Below the pieces are notes generated by a model that ran no database searches, was not told the origin of the DNA, and saw only the letters and a list, made by a program, of their open reading frames with translations. Below are positions 7,972-15,929 of a DNA stretch of 64,000 nt, piece after piece. Position 1 is the stretch's first letter. Each line of letters opens with the position of its first letter. The translations under genes and the position numbers were made by a program. The stretch comes from Miltoncostaea sp050250915 (lineage in GTDB: Bacteria > Actinomycetota > Thermoleophilia > Miltoncostaeales > Miltoncostaeaceae). The DNA is taken from positions 1 to 64,000 of the forward strand of contig JBFWNT010000013.1 of the NCBI GenBank assembly GCA_050250915.1, read 5' to 3'.

Positions 7972-8816
7972 GGGACCACCACCTCGAAGTGGCCGGGGGC
8001 GATCGTGATCGGCGTCCGGGCGGGCACGACCTCGCCGTCGACGTTCAGCTCCGGCGATCCCGGCAGCCCCAGGGTGACCCGGGCGCCGCGAGTGCTGATG
8101 ACCCCCGGCTGGGCGGTGATGCGCCCGTCGCGCAGGGCGTCGGCGTACTGCACCAGGCGCAGGCGGTTGCCGGCCTGGATCACCACCACGTCCAGCAGGC
8201 CGTCGTCGGGAACGGCCTCGTCGATGACCGAGCCGGCGCCGAACGCGCCGGAGCAGGCGACCATGACCTGCCATGCCCGGCCCTGGAACACGCGGCGGCC
8301 GTCGACGTCGACCGCGCACCGCAGCGCCCGGCCCACGACCGCGGTCACCCCGGCGCCGACGAAGTATGCGAACGGCCCCAGAACGCGCTTCAGGGGCGTG
8401 GCGCGGCGGGCCGCGGCCACGGACAGCCCCGCGGTGGCGACGTTCACGAACGGCTGGTCGCCCATCCGGGCCAGGTCCAGGCGGCGCCGGTGCACGCCGC
8501 ACATCGCCAGGCGCGCCGCCAGGCGCGGGTCGTCGGGCAGGCGCATGCGGCGGGCGAAGTCGTTGGCGGTGCCGCTGGGGATCACGGCGAGCGGCACGCC
8601 GGCCGCGCCGGCGGCCTCGGCCGCGGGCCCGACGCCGCCGTCGCCGCTGGCCAGCACGGCCCGGTCGACGCCCGGCACGATCGCGGCGAGCCCCTCCGCG
8701 ATGGGCAGGCACGCGACGTCGGCGGCGCCCTCCTCCCGGAGCATCGCCGCGAGCTCGTCTCCCGATGGTCCGGAACCCGACCCCGAGGCCGGGTTGTGCA
8801 GAAGAACGACCTTCAC
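7968..8816 (-). CDS. Diacylglycerol kinase-family lipid kinase
   Basis: The 282-residue protein has a DAGK catalytic-domain fold. It begins MKVVLLHNPASGSG, a glycine-rich loop, and has IPSGTANDFARRM (about 80-92), matching the family P-x-GT-x-NDFAR block. The nucleotide motif usually written GGDGTxxE appears as SGDGGVGPAAEA (about 57-68), so the Thr is Gly and the Glu is shifted. The C-terminal region LNVDGEVV is typical. It probably phosphorylates diacylglycerol or a related lipid. It heads the five-gene leftward operon. Confidence 0.85.
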   Translation of the reverse strand: MKVVLLHNPASGSGSGPSGDELAAMLREEGAADVACLPIAEGLAAIVPGVDRAVLASGDGGVGPAAEAAGAAGVPLAVIPSGTANDFARRMRLPDDPRLAARLAMCGVHRRRLDLARMGDQPFVNVATAGLSVAAARRATPLKRVLGPFAYFVGAGVTAVVGRALRCAVDVDGRRVFQGRAWQVMVACSGAFGAGSVIDEAVPDDGLLDVVVIQAGNRLRLVQYADALRDGRITAQPGVISTRGARVTLGLPGSPELNVDGEVVPARTPITIAPGHFEVVVP

Positions 8817-8906
8817 CGGACCCGAGCCTACCCCTGGGGCCGCCGTCCGACGCGTCCGCGCGCGCTTCCGGCGGTTTCCGCGCGCGTGGCGTCCGGGCGC
8901 GGCCGG

Positions 8907-8912
8907 TAGCGT
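8907..8912 (+). promoter_or_regulatory. Candidate -10 element of nucS
   Basis: TAGCGT lies 8 nt before the nucS ATG in a 104-nt divergent gap. No purine-rich ribosome site lies between them, which fits a leaderless transcript. No clear -35 is seen; TTCCGC around the expected position is weak. Confidence 0.35.
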
Positions 8913-8920
8913 CCCGACTG

Positions 8921-9592
8921 ATGCGCCTGATCGTCGCCCGCTGCGAGGTCCGTTACTCCGGCCGCGTCGCGGCCGTGCTGCCCATGGCGGTGCGGCTCGT
9001 GATCGTGAAGCAGGACGGCTCCGTGCTGGTGCACTCCGACGCGGGCGGCTACAAGCCGCTGAATTGGATGACGCCGCCCACCCGGCTCACCGAGTCGGAG
9101 GGGATGCTGCTGGTCGAGAAGGGCAGCGCGTCGCGCCTGGAGCGGCTGGAGATCCACATCGACGCGGTGCTGTCGGACGTGGCCCACGACATGGGCGAGG
9201 CGCTCGGGCTCGAGAAGGACGGCGTGGAGCGCGACCTGCAGGAGGCGCTGGCGGCCTCGCCGCAGGTGCTCGGGGCCGGGATGCGCCTGGTGCGCCGGGA
9301 GTACCCCACCCCCGTCGGGCCGGTCGACCTGCTGTGCGCCGACCCCGACGGCTACGTGGCGGTCGAGGTGAAGCGGGTCGGCACGATCGAGGCGGTCGAG
9401 CAGCTCTGCCGCTACCTGGAGTACATCCGCTCCGACGCCAACCTCGAGGCGTGCCGCGGGACGCTGGTGGCCGAGAGCATGAAGCCGCAGGCCCGGACGC
9501 TCGCGACGTCGCGGGGCCTGGCCACGGCGTGCGTCGACCTGGCCGAGCTGCGCGGCCTGCGCGAGCCGGAGCTGCGGCTCTTCGGGGCCTGA
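8921..9592 (+). CDS. nucS: Mismatch-specific endonuclease NucS/EndoMS
   Basis: The 223-residue protein has the NucS N-terminal beta domain (MRLIVARCEVRYSGR, about 1-15) and a C-terminal PD-(D/E)xK nuclease domain. The catalytic pattern is visible as VDLLCADPDGYVAVEVKR (about 137-154), with Asp and the ExK pair, followed by EQLCRYLEYI. In Actinobacteria and Archaea NucS cuts both strands at mismatches and replaces the MutS/MutL route; it works with the beta clamp. The very C-terminal residues may be the clamp-binding tail. It is the first gene of a rightward pair. Confidence 0.95.
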   Translation: MRLIVARCEVRYSGRVAAVLPMAVRLVIVKQDGSVLVHSDAGGYKPLNWMTPPTRLTESEGMLLVEKGSASRLERLEIHIDAVLSDVAHDMGEALGLEKDGVERDLQEALAASPQVLGAGMRLVRREYPTPVGPVDLLCADPDGYVAVEVKRVGTIEAVEQLCRYLEYIRSDANLEACRGTLVAESMKPQARTLATSRGLATACVDLAELRGLREPELRLFGA

Positions 9593-9627
9593 CGACGGAG
9601 CGCCGGACCCAGCCGTTCCCCTGCCGC

Positions 9628-10299
9628 GTGGTGCGCCACCGCGGCGCCCGCCGCATGACACTGCGCGTCGGCGCCGACGGCGTCCGCGTGACCGTGCCAC
9701 CGCGGGTGCGGGCCGCCGCGCTGGAGGCGTTCCTGCGGGAGCACCGCGGCTGGGTTGCCGACCGGCTGGCCGAGCTGCCCGCGGCCCGCCCGCTGGCCGA
9801 CGGGGACGCGCTGGCGCTCCTCGACGGGACGCTCGCGCTGGAGGCCGCGGGCGCGGCGCGCGGCACGGGCCGGGCCGTGCGGCGCGGCGACCGCCTGGTG
9901 GTGCGGCCCGACGCCGGCGGCGGCCTGGACGCCCCCGTGGAGCGCTGGTACCGGCGGGCGGCCCTGGCCGAGCTGGAGCCCCGCGCGCGTGCGCTCGCGG
10001 CCGAGTTGGGGCGCGAGGTGACGCGGGTGGCGGTGCGCGACCCCCGCTCGCGCTGGGGCAGCTGCACGGCGCCGGGTCGGCTGTCGTTCTCGTGGCGGCT
10101 CATGCTGGCGCCGGAGCGCGTGCTGGACCACGTGGTAGCGCACGAGGCCTGCCACCTCGTCCACCCCGACCACTCCCCCGCCTTCTGGCGACGGCTCGGA
10201 GAGGTGCGGCCGGGCTACGAGGCGGAGCGCGCCTGGCTGCGCGAGCACGGCGAGCGCCTGCGCCTGGGCCCCGCCTGGAGGGCGATCAGCCCCGTCTGA
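9628..10299 (+). CDS. YgjP/SprT-like zinc metallopeptidase (DUF45, M48-type)
   Basis: The protein is about 223 residues. The zinc site is HEACHLVHPDHSPAFWRRLG (about 172-191), the HExxH-like element plus a third His and FW. It is preceded by RSRWGSC (about 140-146), which is characteristic of the YgjP family. The family N terminus (RHRGARRMTLRV) requires a start upstream of the first ATG at 9655. I chose GTG at 9628, but CTG at 9589, overlapping the nucS stop, is also in frame. The peptidase substrate is unknown. Confidence 0.85.
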   Translation: MVRHRGARRMTLRVGADGVRVTVPPRVRAAALEAFLREHRGWVADRLAELPAARPLADGDALALLDGTLALEAAGAARGTGRAVRRGDRLVVRPDAGGGLDAPVERWYRRAALAELEPRARALAAELGREVTRVAVRDPRSRWGSCTAPGRLSFSWRLMLAPERVLDHVVAHEACHLVHPDHSPAFWRRLGEVRPGYEAERAWLREHGERLRLGPAWRAISPV

Positions 10300-11272
10300 T
10301 GCGGGCGATGCGGTCCTCGATGTTGGCCGCGCCGAGCAGGTCGTTGCGGGCCAGCGCGTCCTTGCGGAGCACCTCCAGCCCGGCCAGGGCCCCGGGGACG
10401 TCGAGGCCGAAGCCCGCGGAGCGCTCCCACGCGTCACCGGCGCGGATGGTCTCGCCGCGGTCGGTGAGCACCAGCGCGAGGGCCCGCCAGGCGTAGGCGT
10501 TCTCGTCGTCCTCCTCGATCACCCGCAGAGCCGCCTGCTCGGCGCCGTCCAGCTTGCCCCGGGCGCGCAGCGTGGCGGCCAGCGCCACCCATCCGGGGGC
10601 GTTCTCGCGGACCGTCGAGAGGAGCTTCACGGAGCGCTGGATCGCCTCCTCGCTGCCCGCCAGGTCGCCCGCGTCGCGACGGGCGGCCCCCAGGGTGGTG
10701 AGGCTGCCGGCGGTCTCGCGGATCGCGTGCGCCCGCTCGGCGTAGGCGAGGGCGCGCGCGGAGGCGCCCTCCACGCGCGCGCGGCGGGCGGCGGCCAGGG
10801 CCTCGCCGAAGTCGGCGACCTTCGCGGCGGCGCGGTGCTCGACGGCGAGGGCCTCCTGGGCCTCGTCGCTCGTCATCGACATGGCGGCGCCGGGCGCCAT
10901 GCGGGCGTCGTCGTCGCCGAAGTGCTCGATGCGGTCGCGCGCCTCGCGCAGGCGCTGCTCCCGCTCGGCGACGTTGCGCGACACGGCCTGCTGGGCCCGC
11001 CGCGGCTCGAGCGACGCGCGCAGCAACGCGTCGTACTCGCTGCGGATCTCCGGCCTGAGCAGGGCTTTCTCGCCCTGGTCACAGAACGCCTTCTCGATCG
11101 CGCGCCGGTTCTGCGGCATCGGCGTGCCCGCCAGCTCGCGGCGCTTGCGCTCGGCGGCCTCGCGGATCGCGTCGTCCCCCGCGTCGGGCGGGATGCCGAA
11201 CCACGCGTAGAGATCGCGTTGCGCCAGCTCCTTCAGGAACCGCGTCCGCCGGCTGCGTGCATCCTCCGCCAC
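10286..11272 (-). CDS. TPR-repeat protein with degenerate J-like N terminus
   Basis: The 328-residue soluble protein has an N-terminal segment (about 18-90: DLYAWFGIPPDAGDDAIREA, then LLRPEIRSEYDALL) that resembles a J domain but lacks the HPD tripeptide needed to stimulate DnaK. Residues about 155-320 form at least four TPR-like helical pairs with many Ala and Leu. It may act as a scaffold or as an inactive J-like adaptor. Its end overlaps the convergent metallopeptidase gene by 14 nt. Confidence 0.75.
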   Translation of the reverse strand: MAEDARSRRTRFLKELAQRDLYAWFGIPPDAGDDAIREAAERKRRELAGTPMPQNRRAIEKAFCDQGEKALLRPEIRSEYDALLRASLEPRRAQQAVSRNVAEREQRLREARDRIEHFGDDDARMAPGAAMSMTSDEAQEALAVEHRAAAKVADFGEALAAARRARVEGASARALAYAERAHAIRETAGSLTTLGAARRDAGDLAGSEEAIQRSVKLLSTVRENAPGWVALAATLRARGKLDGAEQAALRVIEEDDENAYAWRALALVLTDRGETIRAGDAWERSAGFGLDVPGALAGLEVLRKDALARNDLLGAANIEDRIARIRRG

Positions 11273-11282
11273 GCGCGGAAGC

Positions 11283-12458
11283 CTACGGACCGGCGCGGCC
11301 GAGCGTGCCCCGCCGTGCGAGCGCGACCGCCGCGGCCGCCGCCGGGGCGATCGCGGCGACGGCGAGGGCGGCGGAGGAGCCGTGCCCGGCGAGCGCCCCC
11401 GCCACCGCGGCCCCCGCCGCCAGCCCGAGCGCCTCGGCGCTGGTGAGCCAGGTCAGCGCCTCCACCGCGTTGCGCCCGGGCACCACGATGTCCAGCAGCT
11501 CCAGGCAGCCGACGTTGAGCAGCGCGAACCCGGCGCCCGCGACCACCAGGACGGCGGCCAGGCTCCCGATCGACCCCGCGAACGGAGCGGGGGCCAGCGC
11601 GGCGGCCAGCACCGCCGCGCCGGCGACGAAGCGGGTCGCCGGCCCACCCGCCCGGCGGCTGTGCCCCGCCCAGAACGACGCGATCACGCTCCCGGCGGCG
11701 AACGACGCCAGGGGCGCCGCCACCAGCGCCGGGTGCCCCTGCTCGAGCGCGAACGCCGGCGCCCCCACCTCCAGGCCACCCAGCGCGATCCCGAGCGGCA
11801 CCCCGGCCCACACGATCGTCCGCACCCCCGGGAACCCCATGGCGCCGCCGATGTTCATTCGGCCGTCGACCCGTCGTTCATTCGCACGGGGCCCACCGAC
11901 GCGGGCGAGCAGGATGCAGCCCAGGAGGGGGCCGAGCCCGATGGCGGCCAGGGCGATGGCCGGGCCGGCGGTGGCGGCGAGCACCCCGACGAGGGCCGGC
12001 GAGAGGACGGCGGCGAGGTCGCCGAGCAGGGCGTTGGTGGCGTGGGCGGCGCGCGTCAGGTCGGGGCCGGCGACGCGGGGCCAGACGGCGCGGGCGGTGG
12101 CGATGAGCGGCGGCGAGAGGGCCCCGGCGACCGTGGCGAGCGCGACGGTCAGCCCCGCGGGCCCGTGGCCGGGGAGCGCCACCAGGGCGGCGAGGGCCAC
12201 GGTGTAGACCGCGCCCAGCCACAGCAGGGCGGGCGCGCCGCGGCGGTCGACGAGCCGGCCGCGCACCGGCGCCAGCGCCCCCGCGCCCACGGCGAAGCCC
12301 CCGACGACGAGGCCGGCGACGGCGAACGAGCCGGTGGCGTCCTGCACGAGGAGCACCAGCGCGAGGGTGATCCCCGCGTATGCGAGATACCCCGCCGCGC
12401 ACGCCAGGGCCAGCGCGCGCGCGCCGGGCCGCGCGAAAAGCGCGGCGTACACCGACAT
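11283..12458 (-). CDS. MFS transporter
   Basis: The 391-residue, Ala-rich protein has about 12 predicted membrane helices. MFS features are APVRGRLVDRRGAP in the first cytoplasmic loop (about 57-70) and a central loop rich in Arg. Start ATG at 12458 is preferred over one 33 nt upstream because a purine-rich AGGGACGGGA sits just before it. The substrate cannot be inferred. It lies 10 nt after the TPR gene start in the same leftward direction and may be upstream in the same transcript. Confidence 0.8.
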   Translation of the reverse strand: MSVYAALFARPGARALALACAAGYLAYAGITLALVLLVQDATGSFAVAGLVVGGFAVGAGALAPVRGRLVDRRGAPALLWLGAVYTVALAALVALPGHGPAGLTVALATVAGALSPPLIATARAVWPRVAGPDLTRAAHATNALLGDLAAVLSPALVGVLAATAGPAIALAAIGLGPLLGCILLARVGGPRANERRVDGRMNIGGAMGFPGVRTIVWAGVPLGIALGGLEVGAPAFALEQGHPALVAAPLASFAAGSVIASFWAGHSRRAGGPATRFVAGAAVLAAALAPAPFAGSIGSLAAVLVVAGAGFALLNVGCLELLDIVVPGRNAVEALTWLTSAEALGLAAGAAVAGALAGHGSSAALAVAAIAPAAAAAVALARRGTLGRAGP

Positions 12459-12866
12459 TCCCGTCCCTTCCGGCCGCCGGGGGGGCGGCATCGACGACGA
12501 CGGAGCAGGGCCCGGCGGGCCCCCGGCTCCTACGGCGGCGTCAGGCGGTGGAGACGGGCGGAACGGCGCATCCCGGGCACGATAACCCCGCTCCGAGCGG
12601 CCGCGCTAGCAGGTCGCGGTGTTATCTGCGAGGACGAACGGGTACTTGCCGCATCGGCCGGACGCCCGCTTCCATGTCCGGTCGAGCGCGGAGCCCAAGC
12701 CGATCCCGGCGACAATGCGCCCGCGCAGCGGTCGGCACCGACGCCGACGCCGCGGACCCGACGGCCCACATGGCCGGGGATCGCGCGCCCGCAGACCGGA
12801 GGCCCCGCCGGCCATCCGGCCCCGCGCACGGACGTGCGGGCCCGTCCACGCTGAAAGGCGACACGT
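12459..12866. other. Intergenic region with no confident gene
   Basis: This 408-nt divergent gap must hold the promoters of the MFS gene and the transglycosylase gene. A G/C-third-biased - strand frame ends at 12606 and reads ...CGKYPFVLADNTATC, but it has no plausible start codon and may be a gene remnant. rpf-type genes in other Actinobacteria are often preceded by a cyclic-di-AMP (ydaO) riboswitch; I looked for its conserved cores and did not find them. GAAAGG at 12853-12858 is a reasonable ribosome site for the next gene. Confidence 0.4.
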
Positions 12867-13691
12867 GTGAAGTCCATCCTGTGCCTTGCCCTGGTCGCGA
12901 CCGCCCTGCCCGCCGGCGTGGCCGCGTTCAACTCGGCCGAGCCGGCCGCCGCCCAGACCGCCCCGGTCTCCGTGGCTGGCCTCCCGCCGGGCCCCGACGA
13001 GATCGCCCTGCGCGCCCGCGTGCAGGAGCTGGGCCGCACCGCCCGCGTCCACGCGCTGCGCCTGGGCCTGCGCCCCGGCCGCACGAAGGCGCTCCCCACC
13101 GACCCGGGCGTGCTCGTGCGCCGCGCCTCGAGGCTGGAGCAGGTCGTGGGCTTCCTCGAGGCCCGCCGCGAGGTGCGCCGCGCCGTCGACGAGCGCACCG
13201 CGCCTCGCGGCCGCGCCCACGGGCGCGGCGCCGCCGCCGAGCTGCGCCGCCAGTACCTCCGGGCGTCGCGGCTCGCCGTGACCCTCGGCATGACCCGCCC
13301 GGCGCCGCCGCGCATCCCCGCCGGCCGCGCCGCGCAGCTCCGCGGCGCCGCCCGCTGGCGCGCGATCGCCGACTGGCTGGCCGCGCGCAGCGAGAAGATC
13401 CGGCCCGCCGAGCGCCCCATGCGCGACCGCGTGCCCTACTACGACCAGTTCATGTGCATCGCCCGGCATGAGTCGGGCGGCCGCTGGGACGTCTCGACCG
13501 GCAACGGCTACTACGGCGGCCTGCAGATGGACGTCGGCTTCCAGCAGACCTACGCGCCCGGGCTCTACCGGACGAAGGGCACGGCCGACCACTGGACGGC
13601 GGAGGAGCAGATCCGCGCCGCCGGCCGGGCCGTCGCCTCCCGCGGGTTCACGCCGTGGCCGAACACCGCGCGCATGTGCGGGCTGCTCTGA
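12867..13691 (+). CDS. Secreted transglycosylase, resuscitation-promoting-factor-like
   Basis: The 274-residue protein starts at GTG with a Sec signal peptide (MKSILCLALVATALPAGVAA, cleavage about 20-32). An Arg/Ala-rich helical region (about 45-180) follows, then a C-terminal transglycosylase-like domain (about 192-274) with CIARHESGGRWDVSTGNGYY and GGLQMDVGFQQTYAPG. The Glu in RHESGG is the expected catalytic acid. Such domains cleave peptidoglycan glycan strands and occur in Rpf proteins that help dormant cells resume growth. A GAAAGG site lies 8 nt upstream. Confidence 0.88.
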   Translation: MKSILCLALVATALPAGVAAFNSAEPAAAQTAPVSVAGLPPGPDEIALRARVQELGRTARVHALRLGLRPGRTKALPTDPGVLVRRASRLEQVVGFLEARREVRRAVDERTAPRGRAHGRGAAAELRRQYLRASRLAVTLGMTRPAPPRIPAGRAAQLRGAARWRAIADWLAARSEKIRPAERPMRDRVPYYDQFMCIARHESGGRWDVSTGNGYYGGLQMDVGFQQTYAPGLYRTKGTADHWTAEEQIRAAGRAVASRGFTPWPNTARMCGLL

Positions 13692-13718
13692 TGAGCGGCC
13701 CGCACCCGCGGCGGGGTC

Positions 13719-14411
13719 TCAGGACCGGTTGCCCCCGAGGATCTGGAGCATGAACAGGAAGATGTTGAACGCGTCGAGGTAGATCGACAGGGCGATCAGC
13801 GTGACGTCCCCGTTCCCGGCGCGGCGCAGGCGCCAGAAGTCGAAGACGGTGAGGCCGGCGAAGACCACGAGCCCGAACACGCACCAGATCAGGTTCTCGG
13901 CGGGGATGTTCACGAAGATCGCGACGATCCCGAACAGCAGCAGCGCGATGAGCCCGATGAAGGAGATCCGCCCGAGCCCGGAGAGGTCGCGCTTCGTCAG
14001 GTAGCCCACGGTGCCGAGGACGCCCATGAACAGGGCGGTGGCGCCGGCGGCCTGCGCGATCAGCTGCCCGCCGTCCTGGAGGCTGGCGTATGCGTTCAGC
14101 GTGGGCCCGATCCCGAGGCCCAGCAGCAGGCCGATCCCGAACAGGATCCCCATCTGGAGCGGTGTCGCCTCGTCCTTCTTGCGGGCCGCGCCGATCACGA
14201 ACGTCAGCACGATGGCCGCGATGAACGCGCCGAAGGCCCAGCCACCGGACAGGTCGCGGCCGATGTACGCGCCCGCCGCGGTGAACCCCGCGGTCACGGC
14301 GACGAGGAACATCACCTTCCCGAAGACCGCCGATGAGTCGACACGGGCGGCGGCGCCCGCGCGGTCCCAGGTCTCCTGGCTGTATCCGTACTGGTCTGGC
14401 GAGTCGGCCAC
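13719..14411 (-). CDS. Bax inhibitor-1/YccA-like family membrane protein
   Basis: The 230-residue protein has a hydrophilic N terminus (about 1-35) and seven membrane helices. It fits the actinobacterial Bax1-I/YccA-like (DUF4870-independent) family, with RAGNGDVTLIALSIYLDAFN and FLFMLQILGG at the C terminus. These proteins are proposed pH- or Ca2+-leak channels or protease modulators; function is unproven in this group. The GTG start at 14411 follows GAGGAGACACG, a strong ribosome site. Confidence 0.88.
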   Translation of the reverse strand: MADSPDQYGYSQETWDRAGAAARVDSSAVFGKVMFLVAVTAGFTAAGAYIGRDLSGGWAFGAFIAAIVLTFVIGAARKKDEATPLQMGILFGIGLLLGLGIGPTLNAYASLQDGGQLIAQAAGATALFMGVLGTVGYLTKRDLSGLGRISFIGLIALLLFGIVAIFVNIPAENLIWCVFGLVVFAGLTVFDFWRLRRAGNGDVTLIALSIYLDAFNIFLFMLQILGGNRS

Positions 14412-14444
14412 CGTGTCTCCTCTGACGAGTGCGCTCGATCGAGT

Positions 14445-14654
14445 GTGGCGCGACCGTGGAGCGGGCACAACCCCGACGTGGATGAGGAAAAGCCCAGGAA
14501 GAAGCGGGACGAGGCCACGTCCGAGCGACCCTCGGGGACCGGCGGGATCGGTTACACCGGGCGGCCGTCGGAGGAGGAGCCCGAGGACGGTGGCGCCACC
14601 CGGGACGAGGGCCGCGAGCACCCCGACACGCCGGACGGCCGCGAGCGGACCTAG
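14445..14654 (+). CDS. Small hydrophilic disordered protein
   Basis: An open frame of 69 codons from GTG 14445, or 58 codons from GTG 14478, is very rich in Glu, Asp, Arg, Gly and Pro (for example DEEKPRKKRDEATSERP and RPSEEEPEDGG). It has no hydrophobic core. Composition suggests an intrinsically disordered stress-type protein. I recognise no family. It is divergent from the Bax1-I gene with a 33-nt gap. The gene call rests on frame length and composition only. Confidence 0.45.
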   Translation: MARPWSGHNPDVDEEKPRKKRDEATSERPSGTGGIGYTGRPSEEEPEDGGATRDEGREHPDTPDGRERT

Positions 14655-14999
14655 GGGGCCGCGGCCTCCGCTCCCGCGCCCGCGGGCGTGACGCCGAGGT
14701 CCGCGGGGCCCGCGCCAGGTCGGCCCGTCGTCGTGCAGCGCCCCGGCGATCCGCCGGCGCGCCCGCTCGTCGGCGTCACGCTGTCGCACGGCGGCCTCCG
14801 CGGCGTCTCCGTGCCCACCCCGGCCGCCGCGCCCGCCTCCCGGCGCCCGCGCGTCGAAATCGTCGCCGGGGCTGGCGGTGATGAGCGCGCGGAGACGCGG
14901 AGGCGGCACACCGGGATCATCGGGACCCGGCGCCCCTGCGGCATCCGCCGACCGGAGGTTCCCGGTGGGGGAACGGCGCCCGGGCCTCCCCCGCCGCGG
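14655..14999 (-). pseudogene. Gene-poor stretch with possible histidine-kinase remnant
   Basis: No complete gene is visible in these 345 nt. On the - strand, positions about 14711-14789 read DADERARRRIAGALHDDG, which resembles the phospho-accepting H box of NarL-type histidine kinases (ER.RIA..LHD). The sequence before and after does not continue as a kinase in any single frame, so this looks like a decayed fragment. Chance similarity in Arg-rich GC-rich DNA cannot be excluded. Confidence 0.25.
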
Positions 15000-15248
15000 T
15001 CAGGGCGCCGCGTCGCCCCGGGCCTCGCGGGCGCGGCGGCACGCACCGCACTCCGCCCCGCGGTTGTACCGGTTCAGGACGGTGGGGCAGCTCACGCACA
15101 CCCGGCGCCGGGTGACGGGCGCCACCTCCTCCGGGCTCGGGCAGGAGCAGAGCTTCGGGCGGCGGCTCCCGCGGGGGCGCCAGAGCTCGGCGATGAGCCC
15201 GCACTGGGGGCAGGCGATCTCCACGGGCTCGAGGGGGCGGCTCCTCAT
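15000..15248 (-). CDS. Small zinc-ribbon protein
   Basis: The 82-residue protein has four Cys clusters: ACPQCG (about 12-17), KLCSCPS (about 33-39), RVCVSCPT (about 50-57) and AECGACRR (about 67-74). Together they can bind two zinc ions. The remainder is Arg-rich, which suggests nucleic-acid contact, but I recognise no named family. Start ATG at 15248 is the first that leaves the Cys clusters complete. It is divergent from the hydrolase-fold gene with 72 nt between. Confidence 0.6.
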   Translation of the reverse strand: MRSRPLEPVEIACPQCGLIAELWRPRGSRRPKLCSCPSPEEVAPVTRRRVCVSCPTVLNRYNRGAECGACRRAREARGDAAP

Positions 15249-15320
15249 CGGCTGCCCGCCATCGTCGCACCTGGCGGCGCCAGGGTGCCCCCGCGGCGGT
15301 GAAACGGCGATGATGACGGC

Positions 15321-15929
15321 ATGCGAGAGATCCTCCCCGGCGTGTGGCACTGGCCCACGGTCCACGAGCGCCACGGCATCGAGATCAGCTCGTACCTCCT
15401 CGGCAGCGAAGGGGTCGTGATCGACCCCCGGGTCCCGGCCGGCGGGCTGGAGGCGATCGAGGCGATCGGCCCGCCGTCGGTCGCGATCCTCTCGAACCGC
15501 CATCACTACCGGCACGCCGGGCGGTTCGCCGAGGCGTTCGGCACCCGCGTGCTGGTGAACCGGCTGGGCGCCCAGGAGTTCACCCACGGCGAGCCCGTCG
15601 AGTTCTTCGACGCCGGCGACGAGCTGCCGGGCGGCGTGCGCTCCGTGCCCGTCGGGGCCCTCTGCCCGGACGAGACCGCCCTGTTCATCCCCGCCCACCG
15701 CGCGGTCGCCGTGGCCGACGGCCTGGTCCGCTGGCAGCCCGAGGGGCCGCTTGACTTCGTCCCCGACATGCTCATGCACGACCCGGAGCGCACCAAGCAG
15801 GGTCTCGTGGCGGCCTACCGGAAGGTGCTGGAGCTCGACTGGGACACCCTGCTGCTGGCCCACGGCCGCCCCCTGGTGGGCGAGGAGGGCCGGCGCGAGA
15901 TGACCCGCGTCGTGGAGGCGCAGGGCTAG
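15321..15929 (+). CDS. Metallo-beta-lactamase-fold protein lacking the usual metal motif
   Basis: The 202-residue protein has the MBL fold pattern: an opening LPGVWHWPTVHER, SSYLLGSEGVVIDPRVP, then the position of HxHxDH reads SNRHHYRHAGRF (about 57-68). Later AHRAVAVADGLVRW and LLLAHGRPLV match metal-ligand strands. The first motif keeps three His but lacks the Asp, so metal binding may be altered. It could be a lyase or thioesterase relative; the substrate is unknown. Its stop overlaps the convergent TetR stop. Confidence 0.75.
   Translation: MREILPGVWHWPTVHERHGIEISSYLLGSEGVVIDPRVPAGGLEAIEAIGPPSVAILSNRHHYRHAGRFAEAFGTRVLVNRLGAQEFTHGEPVEFFDAGDELPGGVRSVPVGALCPDETALFIPAHRAVAVADGLVRWQPEGPLDFVPDMLMHDPERTKQGLVAAYRKVLELDWDTLLLAHGRPLVGEEGRREMTRVVEAQG

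Noticed and set aside
12459..12866. Cyclic-di-AMP (ydaO) riboswitch before the Rpf-like gene
   Set aside because: No conserved core elements could be located by eye. A covariance search would be needed to revive the idea.
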